Program-made: the position numbers and the translations under genes | Shown here: piece by piece, positions 26,458-34,696 of the stretch | How positions within the stretch are numbered: position 1 is the first letter of the stretch | Layout: the number at the start of each line of letters is the position of its first letter | NCBI GenBank assembly: GCA_028689585.1 | Contig: JAQVCW010000013.1 | Span: 38,154-102,153 of the forward strand | Source of the DNA: Lachnospiraceae bacterium | Lineage (GTDB): Bacteria; Bacillota; Clostridia; Lachnospirales; Lachnospiraceae | Reading direction: 5' to 3' | DNA length: 64,000 nucleotides | The notes under the pieces: generated by a model | What the model was told of the DNA's origin: nothing | Databases searched by the model: none | Seen by the model: the letters and a program-made list of their open reading frames with translations, nothing else

Positions 26458-27612
26458 ATGGAGAAAAGAAGCAGACTTCGTTATGGTATGGTGGGCGGCA
26501 GTCTTGGCGCATTTATCGGTGGTGTGCACCGAAGAGCGATTGCGCTGGAGGAGACAGCGGATCTGGTGGCCGGCTGTTTTAGTTCACAGAATGAAAAAAA
26601 TCAGAAAACAGGTCAGTTTTATGGAATAGGACAGGATCGTATTTACAAAAATTATCAGGAAATGGCACAGAAAGAAAAAGAACGGGAAGACGGGATTGAT
26701 TTTGTCTGTATCGTGACACCCAATGCCACACATTATGAAATTGCAAAGGCATTTCTGGAAGCAGGCATTCATGTGGCATGTGAAAAACCGCTGTGTTTTA
26801 CCGTGGAAGAGGGACAGGAACTGGAGCAGATCGCAAAAGAAAAGAAGCTTTGTTTTGCGGTGACCTACACCTATACCGGGTATGGAATGGTGAAGTTTGC
26901 GAAAGAACTGATTGAGAAAGGTGAGATTGGCCAGATCGTCAATGTGAATGCAGAATACCTGCAGGACTGGCTGATCGATGAAATCGGCGGCGGAGACCAG
27001 ACTACGACGAAGATGTCTGTATGGCGTACTGATCCGGAGAAGAGCGGCATTTCTAACTGTGTAGGAGATATCGGTACTCATATCGAAGATACCGTGGCAT
27101 ATATGACGGGCCTTCATCCGAAAAAAGTGGCAGCCGTGCTGGACTGCTACGGGATGGATCTGGACCTGAATGCCAACATTCTGGTGGAGTATGAGAATGG
27201 AGTCCATGGCGTGTACAGTTGTTCTCAGGTTTGTGCGGGACATCTGAATGGTCTGGTGATCCGTATCTTTGGGTCAGAAGGCTCAATTGAATGGGTACAG
27301 GAAGATCCGAATTACCTGAAGGTCACCAGGAAAGGCCAGCCAACCCAGATTTACAACCGTGGCACTGGCTGTATCACAGGCATGGCAGCGAAACTGAACC
27401 ATATTCCATCCGGCCATCCGGAAGGTCTGACCTATGCGTTTGCCAATATTTACCATGCATTTATGCAGGAAGTTCTGGATCAGATCAACGGAGAAACAGG
27501 GGATGGGCAGGATTATGATTACCAGGATGTGTCAGATGGGGTGATGGGAGTGAAATTCATCCATGCAGTGGTAGAGAGCAGTCAAAAAGGAGCGGCTTGG
27601 GTTGAAGTGTAG
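26458..27612 (+). CDS. Gfo/Idh/MocA-family NAD(P)-dependent oxidoreductase
   Basis: A 384-residue dehydrogenase with an N-terminal Rossmann fold (RYGMVGGSLGAFIGGVHRRA), the family EKP motif (ACEKPLCFT, near residue 105) and a catalytic-region GDIGTHIEDT. It probably oxidises or reduces a sugar or cyclitol hydroxyl in tandem with the upstream TIM-barrel enzyme. It is the last gene of the cluster. Confidence 0.9.
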   Translation: MEKRSRLRYGMVGGSLGAFIGGVHRRAIALEETADLVAGCFSSQNEKNQKTGQFYGIGQDRIYKNYQEMAQKEKEREDGIDFVCIVTPNATHYEIAKAFLEAGIHVACEKPLCFTVEEGQELEQIAKEKKLCFAVTYTYTGYGMVKFAKELIEKGEIGQIVNVNAEYLQDWLIDEIGGGDQTTTKMSVWRTDPEKSGISNCVGDIGTHIEDTVAYMTGLHPKKVAAVLDCYGMDLDLNANILVEYENGVHGVYSCSQVCAGHLNGLVIRIFGSEGSIEWVQEDPNYLKVTRKGQPTQIYNRGTGCITGMAAKLNHIPSGHPEGLTYAFANIYHAFMQEVLDQINGETGDGQDYDYQDVSDGVMGVKFIHAVVESSQKGAAWVEV

Positions 27613-27930
27613 TGAAAGTGGATGCAAAGTAATGTAGTAACGGTTTTGTATACAATGGTCAGAAGAGAAAAAATACTTGGTATAATTAAATACTCAATAA
27701 TCTTTAAAATTATATTATAAAAATGGGAGTGCTACACTACGAGTCCGGGGGCATCTCTTCAATCCAAATGTACTGCATAGCTTGAACTGGTGTCTTCTAT
27801 CAGCGGACGTTACGTCCGATTATGGAAGATGCCTGTCCAAGCACAGCCGTACTTGGATGAGGAGATGCCCCGGACTCTTAGTGCGGCAACCTGCTTTTTT
27901 ACTGCGATGTGCGAAATCCACTTATGATTG
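27613..27930. other. Convergent intergenic region
   Basis: It contains a GntR-site-like palindrome TTGTATACAA (27646-27655), a TATAAT at 27681 without a good -35, and the long hairpin described separately. No gene is seen. Confidence 0.5.
27731..27900. repeat. ~165-bp near-complete palindrome between convergent genes
   Basis: The outer arms start GAGTCCGGGGGCATCTC and end GAGATGCCCCGGACTC, with ~40 bp pairing at high identity. An inner hairpin carries CGGACGT/ACGTCCG. A T6 run follows on the plus strand (27895-27900) and a T-rich run on the minus strand. It may be a bidirectional terminator or a mobile palindromic element. Confidence 0.65.
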
Positions 27931-30819
27931 TCATGGCAGTGCATCCGGTATCTGATTCAGGATCGCGATCTGCTCCTGGGTAAGGCCGCTGGTATTCTCG
28001 TTACTGCCCTGACTGCCATTACCGGTCTGCCCGGAAGACGAATCGCCGAAGATAGTGATATCGCCATTGCCGCCGATTGTGCCGTTGCCGCTTGCACCAT
28101 CGGTTGTGCCGTTGCCGCTTGCACCATCGGTTGTGCCGTTGCCGCTTGTACCATCGGTTATGCCGTTACCGCCGCCGATGGTTCCGGTACTGCCATCGGC
28201 TCCACCAGGTGTATCGGCGTTTCCGCTGCCGGAAGCGGCGCCAGTATGATCCGCGGCGCCATTGCCATTGGCATTTCCATTTGCAGCATCCCCTCCGGCG
28301 GCCGTTCCGCCGGGAGCCGCCTGGTCATTTCCCACGCCCATATCATCCAGCATATCATCGTAAATGGCGGCCTGATCTGTGCTGTAGATCGTGATGGCAT
28401 CGGGGGAGATGTCAGAGTTGCCGGAGGTCTCTGACTGGGTGATATCCACCTGGGCTCCGCTGCCGTGGATGCTGCAGTACTGGCCTGGCTGGGTGCCTGC
28501 CTCGAACTTCTCGGAATAGCTGCTGCAGACGCCGGGAATGGCTACCAGACCTGAGTCTTTGCAGATGTCTACGGTGACGATATTGCCCGGTACCTGGAAA
28601 GAGGTGACCGGCAGGTTGGCGTGGATGCGGGACATGATGGAGGTCCAGAGCACCTTGTTGTAGGTATGGTAAATGCCCTCACTGGGCAGATCTTCGTTGT
28701 TGTCATAGCCGCCCCAGACACAGCAGGTGTAGTAGGGGGTGAAGCCGGCGAACCAGATATCTTTGTAGCTGGATGTGGTTCCGGTCTTTCCGGCTACCGG
28801 CATATAGCCCAGGTTGATCTGCCCATAGGCAGTGCCGACTGGATCAGAGACCACTCCCTTCATGGCATCGGTAAGCAGATAAGCGGTGCTTGCTTTCATG
28901 GCGGTGGAGGAAGCCGGAGCGGAATTGTCCAGCACCACATTGCCGTATTGATCCAGCACCTGAGTGTAGAATTTGGGCTGAATATACTGCCCCAGGTTGG
29001 CGATGGAGGCATAGGCTCCGCACAGTTCCAAATTGGTTACGCCCTTGGTGATGCCGCCAAGAGCCAGAGGCTGGATGATATCAGTGAGGGTTTCAGTTCC
29101 GTTATCGTAGCTTTCCACCAGAGAAGTGATGCCCATTGCCTTGGCGTATTCGTAGCCAAGCCGCGGAGAAATCTCCGTGATACATTTTACTGCGACGATA
29201 TTGATGGACTGCACGATGGCATCCCTTATGGTGGTGGGGCCGGTGTAATTGCCAAGATCCCAGTTGCTGACCTTGGTTCCGTCCTCATAATAATATTCTT
29301 CGTTGTCGTAGGTGGCAGCCAGTGTTTTGCCGCAGGCATCCAGTGCCGGGGCATAGGCAGTGATGATCTTAAAGGTGGAGCCCGGCTGGCGCATGGTATA
29401 GGTGGCACGGTTTAAGGTAAGGCTGGCTTCCTTTTCGCCCCGGCCGCCTACAATGGCTTTGATATAACCGGTGGCCTGGTCGATGATGACCACGGAAGCC
29501 TGGGGCTGCGGAGTAATGGTAACACGCTCTCCAAGAACCGTATCATCGGTGCCCAGGACCGAGGCCTTGAAACTTTCCGCACCGGCTTTGGCTTCTTCCG
29601 AAGTGGCATACATCAGATCGAAGGAGGGATCGGAGGTGCGGCGTATATAGGCCCGCAGATCCTCGCTTCCGTAATTGGTAATCTCGCCGTCTGTGTTTTC
29701 AATGCTGAGGGCATAATCAATGCCCACTTCACTGCCGGATGGAAAATTACCCGGATTTTCGAATTCTTCGTCACAGATCTGCTGAATCGCATCATCTTGG
29801 GCGGAGAAGATCCGAAGTCCGCCGGTGTAGACGGCCTTATAAGCCTGTTTGTAGGTATATCCCTTTTCATTCATCAGATCTTCCATGACCTGATCAATCA
29901 TTGCGTCCTGGTAAAAGGTGTAAATGGAAGAAATGCTGTCTGTATTCTGCTCGTTGGCATGGATGCGGGAATAGACATCATCGGCCATGGCTTCGTCATA
30001 TTCTGCCTGGGTAATGTAGTCCTGATCCAGCATGTGATCCAAAACACTCTGCCGGCGTCTGGCATTTTTTTCCGGATACACAATGGGATTGTACATGGTG
30101 GGGTTCTGGGTGATGCCGGCGATGACGGCAGATTCCGAGAGCGTCAGTTCGGATACGTCCTTGCCAAAATAAGTATAGGCGGCGGCCTGTACCCCATAGC
30201 AGCCGGCTCCCAGGTTAATGGCATTGAGATAATCCTCCAGGATCTGGTCTTTGGTCATGGTTCGTTCCAACTGCAGAGCCAGATACTGCTCCTGCACTTT
30301 ACGGGTGAGCCGGTCCTTAAAGGTGACTTCACTGGTCCAGTTGGGAAATACGCTGTTTTTCAGAAGCTGCTGGGTGATGGTACTGGCTCCTTCGGAAAAG
30401 CTGCCGGAGCTGATGCCGATCCAGAAAGCACGGAGAATTCCTTTCGGATCAATGCCGTTATGCTGATAGAAGCGCTCATCCTCAATGGCAACTACGGCGT
30501 GCTGCAGATAGACCGGTATCTTGTCCAGCGTCACCAGATCCCGGTTGGCCTCCGGGAGGGTGAGCTTTTGTACTCTCTGACCGGCCTGATTATAGATGTA
30601 GGTGGCTGCCTCCGTAGGGGAGACCGCTACATTGCTGATGTCGGGGGCATCTGCAATAATCTTTTTCACTGTGGTATAGCCATAGATGCCGCCTCCGATG
30701 ACCAGCACCAGAAATGCCAGCAAAACAAGCCGGAGAATGGTAAATTTCACTTTTTTTGCCACTTTTTTTCCGGTCTTGGGTGCAATCTTTTTTGAAATAC
30801 TTGATTTTCCAAAATTCAT
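27931..30819 (-). CDS. Class A penicillin-binding protein (PBP1A-type)
   Basis: A 962-residue bifunctional peptidoglycan synthase. It has a short cytosolic lysine-rich N-terminus, one membrane helix (LRLVLLAFLVLVIGGGIYG), a GT51 transglycosylase domain with the catalytic EDERFYQHNGID, and a transpeptidase domain with STFK, SIN and KTGTT motifs. The last ~130 residues are a low-complexity Gly/Asn/Thr/Ala/Asp-rich tail with 9-residue repeats, probably an extended wall-spanning segment. It stands alone, convergent with the sugar operon and divergent from yigZ. Confidence 0.95.
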   Translation of the reverse strand: MNFGKSSISKKIAPKTGKKVAKKVKFTILRLVLLAFLVLVIGGGIYGYTTVKKIIADAPDISNVAVSPTEAATYIYNQAGQRVQKLTLPEANRDLVTLDKIPVYLQHAVVAIEDERFYQHNGIDPKGILRAFWIGISSGSFSEGASTITQQLLKNSVFPNWTSEVTFKDRLTRKVQEQYLALQLERTMTKDQILEDYLNAINLGAGCYGVQAAAYTYFGKDVSELTLSESAVIAGITQNPTMYNPIVYPEKNARRRQSVLDHMLDQDYITQAEYDEAMADDVYSRIHANEQNTDSISSIYTFYQDAMIDQVMEDLMNEKGYTYKQAYKAVYTGGLRIFSAQDDAIQQICDEEFENPGNFPSGSEVGIDYALSIENTDGEITNYGSEDLRAYIRRTSDPSFDLMYATSEEAKAGAESFKASVLGTDDTVLGERVTITPQPQASVVIIDQATGYIKAIVGGRGEKEASLTLNRATYTMRQPGSTFKIITAYAPALDACGKTLAATYDNEEYYYEDGTKVSNWDLGNYTGPTTIRDAIVQSINIVAVKCITEISPRLGYEYAKAMGITSLVESYDNGTETLTDIIQPLALGGITKGVTNLELCGAYASIANLGQYIQPKFYTQVLDQYGNVVLDNSAPASSTAMKASTAYLLTDAMKGVVSDPVGTAYGQINLGYMPVAGKTGTTSSYKDIWFAGFTPYYTCCVWGGYDNNEDLPSEGIYHTYNKVLWTSIMSRIHANLPVTSFQVPGNIVTVDICKDSGLVAIPGVCSSYSEKFEAGTQPGQYCSIHGSGAQVDITQSETSGNSDISPDAITIYSTDQAAIYDDMLDDMGVGNDQAAPGGTAAGGDAANGNANGNGAADHTGAASGSGNADTPGGADGSTGTIGGGNGITDGTSGNGTTDGASGNGTTDGASGNGTIGGNGDITIFGDSSSGQTGNGSQGSNENTSGLTQEQIAILNQIPDALP
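28081..28161. repeat. 27-bp tandem repeat inside the PBP tail
   Basis: Three units of 27 bp, starting at 28081, 28108 and 28135 with a degenerate fourth, encode repeats of GASGNGTTD in the C-terminal tail. The number of units could vary between strains by slippage without a frameshift. Confidence 0.85.
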
Positions 30820-30990
30820 CTGTTATCCTCCATATAGTACAAGATTCACGGAGTTTTTTAAAAAGCGGATTTGCCGGGCGAATCGTGCCGCGCAAAAATG
30901 CTTCCAATATTCCTGCATCTATTGTATAACGGAACCTTTGAAAAAGTATAGGGGTAGTTTCTTAAAATTTTAATAAGAACAGGAAATGAT

Positions 30991-31653
30991 ATGAAGCAGA
31001 TTAAAATTGTATACCAGGGCGGCGAGGGTGAGATTGTGGAGAAGAAGTCCAGATTCATCGCCACGGTACGGCCGGTGAATTCGGAAGAGGAAGCCCTGGA
31101 ATTTATTGCGGAGCTGAAGAAAAAATATTGGAACGCCTCACACAACTGTTCTGCCTTCGTGGTGGGGGAGAAGCAGGAGCTGCAGCGGTGCAGTGATGAT
31201 GGCGAACCCCAGGGAACGGCGGGACGCCCCATGCTGGAGGTGCTGCTGGGAACGGAGCTTCACAATGCGGCTGTGGTGGTGACCAGATATTTTGGAGGTA
31301 CGCTGCTGGGGACCGGCGGTCTGGTGCGGGCGTATTCAAAAGCAGTGCAGGAAGGGCTGAAAAACAGCCGGATCATAGAAAAAAAATCAGGATTTTTGCT
31401 GAAAATCAGGACAGATTATAATGGCATCGGAAAGATCCAGTATCTGCTGGGGCAGCGGGGACTGACGATTACAAATTCGGAATATACGGACAGTGTGACA
31501 GTAGAGACACTGGTGCCGGAGGATGAGCTGACCGGATTGAAGGAAGCTGTTACGGAAGGAACCAACGGAAGAGCAGTATTTGAGACGGAAAAGCCGGTCT
31601 GCTTCGCATTTTTGGAGGGAGAGCCGATCATCCAGGAAGGAAAAATACCATGA
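30991..31653 (+). CDS. YigZ/IMPACT-family protein
   Basis: A 220-residue protein with the UPF0029 N-terminal domain (EKKSRFIATV...SDDGEPQGTAG...VVTRYFGGTLLGTGGLVRAYS) and the short C-terminal EF-G-IV-like domain. Family members are linked to translation or proteolysis control, but the molecular role is unsettled. Its stop overlaps the start of the next gene (ATGA). Confidence 0.92.
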   Translation: MKQIKIVYQGGEGEIVEKKSRFIATVRPVNSEEEALEFIAELKKKYWNASHNCSAFVVGEKQELQRCSDDGEPQGTAGRPMLEVLLGTELHNAAVVVTRYFGGTLLGTGGLVRAYSKAVQEGLKNSRIIEKKSGFLLKIRTDYNGIGKIQYLLGQRGLTITNSEYTDSVTVETLVPEDELTGLKEAVTEGTNGRAVFETEKPVCFAFLEGEPIIQEGKIP

Positions 31654-32105
31654 CAGATGAGATTTTAGTAAGTGTAAAAGGATTTCAGAATATGGGCGAA
31701 GAGCAGGAGAATGAAGTGGAGGTCATTATTCCGGGCAGCTACTGCAAACGCGGTGATATGCACTACATCAAATATGATGAAGTGGTGGAAGGGATGGAGG
31801 GCAGTATCCGCAATCTGATCAAGGTTCAGAAGGACAGCATGGAAGTGACCAAAAAAGGACTGACCAATGCCCACATGGTGTTTGAAGAGCAGAAAAAGAA
31901 TATTACCTATTATGATACTCCGTTTGGCAATCTTCTGGTGGGCATTGCCGCTACGGATATTGACCTGCGGGAGACGGAGGAGCAGATCGATGTGACGGTG
32001 AAGTATGCGCTGGAGGTAAATTATGAGCATCTGGCGGACTGTACAATAGATCTGAAGGTGCGCCCGAAGAGTTCCTGCCGCCCGTCCCAGTGGGAGCATA
32101 TGTAA
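31650..32105 (+). CDS. DUF1934 (YwiB-like) beta-barrel protein
   Basis: A 151-residue protein starting TDEILVSVKGFQ with the alternating pattern of a small calycin-like barrel (YIKYDEVVEGM; LIKVQKDSMEVTKKG; YDTPFGNLLVGI). This matches DUF1934/YwiB. It is translationally coupled to yigZ. Function is unknown. Confidence 0.82.
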   Translation: MTDEILVSVKGFQNMGEEQENEVEVIIPGSYCKRGDMHYIKYDEVVEGMEGSIRNLIKVQKDSMEVTKKGLTNAHMVFEEQKKNITYYDTPFGNLLVGIAATDIDLRETEEQIDVTVKYALEVNYEHLADCTIDLKVRPKSSCRPSQWEHM

Positions 32106-32225
32106 AAATGAAATGAAAAAAAGAAAACAGTGTAGCTGGTCAGGTACGGAACAGTTATAAAGCAGTAAATTATTATCAGCGAAAACGGGTGTCAATTACC
32201 CTGCGAAAGGAGATCTGAAGGTACC

Positions 32226-33008
32226 ATGGAGAGAAGAAATCAGCCGATAGCGGTGTTTGATTCTGGAGTTGGGGGAATCAGCGTTCTGCGTGAAATGGTG
32301 CGGCTGATGCCGAATGAAAACTTTTATTTTAGAGGTGATTCCATTCATGCACCTTTTGGGACGCGGCCGTTTCATGAGATACAGAAGCTGACACTGGACA
32401 ACATTGCCCATATGGCCCAAAAGGGGATCAAAGGAATCGTGATTGCCTGCAACACCGCCACCAGTGTGGCAATTGAACTGCTGAGAAATACCTATATCGA
32501 CATTCCGGTGGTGGGGATCGAACCGGCCCTGAAGCCGGCGGTCATGGAAAGCAGACACGGAAAAGTTCTGGTCATGGCTACACCGATGACGGTGCATGCA
32601 GAGAAGTTCTGCAGACTGATGGCACAGTATCAGGGGGAAGCGGAAATTATTCCCCTGGGCTGTCCGGGACTGATGGAGTTTGTGGAAGCCGGCAGTCTGG
32701 AAGGACCCAGGCTGCAGGAATATCTGAAAAAACTGCTGACACCAAAGCTGCTGGAGGGGGTGAATTCCATCGTGCTGGGATGCACTCATTATCCATTTGT
32801 ACGAGGGGCAATCCGGGAAATTACCGGTCCGGGGCCTCATCTGATTGACGGAAGTGAAGGCACCGCCAGAGAACTGCAGCGCAGGCTGGATGAGTTCGAC
32901 TTACTGACAGATCGGAAAGAACGCGGAACGGTGGTTTTTGAAGAGAGCATTCCGGATAAGATTAAGCTGTGCCGGTTTCTGCTGGAACGGGATGTATGGG
33001 CAGAGTGA
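32226..33008 (+). CDS. murI: Glutamate racemase
   Basis: A 260-residue enzyme making D-glutamate for peptidoglycan. IAVFDSGVGGISVLRE opens the fold, and both catalytic cysteines are present (ACNTATS near residue 75 and GCTHYPF near residue 185). It lies downstream of YigZ/YwiB and near the PBP. Confidence 0.93.
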   Translation: MERRNQPIAVFDSGVGGISVLREMVRLMPNENFYFRGDSIHAPFGTRPFHEIQKLTLDNIAHMAQKGIKGIVIACNTATSVAIELLRNTYIDIPVVGIEPALKPAVMESRHGKVLVMATPMTVHAEKFCRLMAQYQGEAEIIPLGCPGLMEFVEAGSLEGPRLQEYLKKLLTPKLLEGVNSIVLGCTHYPFVRGAIREITGPGPHLIDGSEGTARELQRRLDEFDLLTDRKERGTVVFEESIPDKIKLCRFLLERDVWAE

Positions 33009-33122
33009 GTGCAGCGGATGACGCTGTCTGATCGTCATTTCAGAAAGAATTTCATGCTGCTTTTAGAGGGAACCGGGGCTATAAATAACAGACCTGTTTT
33101 TCTCTGAAAATTTTCTTATAAA

Positions 33123-33176
33123 AAAAGATGCCGCAGACCAGGGAAGTTTAAATTTTCTCCGGGTGCAGGCATCTTT
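33123..33176 (+). terminator. Terminator after murI
   Basis: AAAGATGCC...GGCATCTTT pair with additional GCAG/TGC pairing inside, and a T-rich tail follows. Confidence 0.65.
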
Positions 33177-33235
33177 CTTTATAGATCGGAAGCGAAAACG
33201 GTGATGGCTGTTGGCAGCAGGGTATTCAGCAAATT

Positions 33236-33607
33236 TTAGCTGATATGATATTTGACAAACATCTCCTCCAGAAAATCCACATCCTGTGAAAGACGGGGCA
33301 GCAGTGCCAGTTCTCCCCCATGGCTCATGGCGGCAATCAACTGAAGCATACGGCTGGTACCCAGTTCCAGCCCCTGCCGGGTACCCAGTTCCAGTCCCTG
33401 TTTTATGGCTTTTTCTGCGATTCCTTCTCCCAGATTACACATTTCGTTTATCTCCTTTTCCATTTTTTTGCTTACAGCAATATCAAATTCTTGTAAAATA
33501 GCCTTTTTCTGTTCCATGGGTGCTGTGGGTGACAGCAGGGCATTTAGTAAATGAAAGTATGCGTTTCCTCCATTCAATTCCTCCTTTCCGATACGAAAGA
33601 GGAACTG
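33236..33607 (-). pseudogene. Relic of an Rpn-family (PD-(D/E)XK) nuclease/transposase-like gene
   Basis: The minus-strand frame reads QFLFRIGKEELNGGNAYFHLLNALLS, then a segment typical of the C-terminal end of Rpn/PDDEXK transposase-like proteins (QKKAILQEFDIAVSKKMEKEINEMCNLGEGI and a GLELGTRQGLELGT repeat). A TAG at 33608-33610 closes the frame upstream and no nuclease domain precedes it, so the gene is 5'-truncated. An AAAGGAGGAATTG sequence lies just before an in-frame TTG at 33575-33577, so the ~113-residue tail could still be translated. Confidence 0.65.
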
Positions 33608-33825
33608 CTATAGAAGCTGCTCATTGACAGGTCACCGGTTCCCCCTCCGCCATATTCTATTGTTTTCATATGGGGATTGGTTACCGATATGGTATAGATT
33701 TTTCCCTGATATGTATTTTTAGTTTAATGCGATACTGTTATTATGTCAAGTGAAACTTTGCATTCCGTATTTTAAATTATGCAGAACAGCTCACTTTGTC
33801 TGTGAGTTAAAAATGACAAACCTGG

Positions 33826-33851
33826 CAGTAAGAACGCAGAGGCGTTTTTGA
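33826..33851 (+). repeat. Family E short hairpin
   Basis: AAGAACGC-AGAG-GCGTTTTT, preceded by CAGT, with one G-T pair in the 8-bp stem. Confidence 0.6.
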
Positions 33852-33918
33852 AATTGGAGTCCAATTAGAAATTTTCCAATTGGATTTCATAGGCAGCAGA
33901 GACAACCGCAAGGAAACG

Positions 33919-33954
33919 AAAAAAGGCTATCCTCTACTTCCATAGAGGACAGCC
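33919..33954 (-). terminator. Rho-independent terminator of the small membrane protein gene
   Basis: On the minus strand GGCTGTCCTCTA pairs with TAGAGGATAGCC (one mismatch), followed by a T6 run. Confidence 0.85.
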
Positions 33955-33965
33955 CTGTGATCTGC

Positions 33966-34457
33966 TTATTTATTTTTTCTTTTTTTCGGCTCTGCTTCTT
34001 CTTTTGGTTTTCGGCTAAAACGTGCTTTCTGCCTTGCCCAGAAGCCTAATTTCTTTTTCGGAGCTTCCAGAGGACCGCGTACACCCTTGACTTCCATGAT
34101 ATAAATACCGCTGACTACTGCTTTTACCTCTTTCTTCAGAGGGATCAGATCGAAAATCTTGGCATCGGCCACCAGCGTCATAATCTTTGGTCCGACTTTG
34201 GCTTTGACAATCGGAAGTTTGGAACGGCGCATCAGCTTTGGTGTCTGGTCGATCACCATCTGGGGAAGACCGGACTGCTTAATGGGCATCATCTTCTTAT
34301 CTATAATCAGCATGGACATGGTCTGCTTGGCAGCTTCCATCTGTTCCTGCTGTACCGCCTGCTTTTTCTGCAGCTTTCTGCCTACAAAATACAGAACAAT
34401 CAGCGCAATTACCAGTATAACTAGAATGATCAGTAAAACTTTTAGAAATGTTGACAT
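33966..34457 (-). CDS. Small membrane-anchored hypothetical protein
   Basis: A 163-residue protein with one N-terminal transmembrane helix (FLKVLLIILVILVIALIVLYFVG), a charged linker with a Q/E-rich stretch, a ~100-residue cytosolic domain, and a lysine-rich C-terminus (KPKEEAEPKKRKNK). ATG at 34457 follows GAGGAGGTAC; the longer frame to 34556 has no ribosome-binding site. I do not recognise the family. The basic tail could bind nucleic acid or lipid headgroups. Confidence 0.8.
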   Translation of the reverse strand: MSTFLKVLLIILVILVIALIVLYFVGRKLQKKQAVQQEQMEAAKQTMSMLIIDKKMMPIKQSGLPQMVIDQTPKLMRRSKLPIVKAKVGPKIMTLVADAKIFDLIPLKKEVKAVVSGIYIMEVKGVRGPLEAPKKKLGFWARQKARFSRKPKEEAEPKKRKNK

Positions 34458-34696
34458 ATGTACCTCCTCATATTTCCCGGAAAACCGGACTTTCGCACTC
34501 CATTTTATCATCCTTTGTCCGAAAGTGCAACAAAAGATGAAAGAAAAGTTCACCAAAAGTTCAAGATTTCAACGTATTTTTCCAGTGCGCAAACAGGAGA
34601 TATGTGATATACTGTTTTAGAAATGCATAGCTTTAGCCATGCTGGAGCTGGCGAGGGAAATCATTTGTGGAAAAAAATCGAGAGGATGTATTCATT

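Larger units (their letters stand above)
33578..33965. other. Intergenic region
   Basis: It holds the truncation point of the Rpn relic, a family E hairpin and small A/T-rich hairpins (for example TCCAATT...AATTGGA near 33854-33885), plus the minus-strand terminator. No further gene is supported. Confidence 0.5.

Noticed and set aside
28621..30795. Long plus-strand frames (264 and 332 codons) opposite the PBP gene
   Set aside because: They are antisense shadows of a well-supported PBP1A and have no motif of their own.
33574..33669. 31-codon minus-strand frame MKTIEYGGGGTGDLS...
   Set aside because: It looks faintly coding but has no clear ribosome-binding site and no recognised homologue; mentioned only with the Rpn relic.
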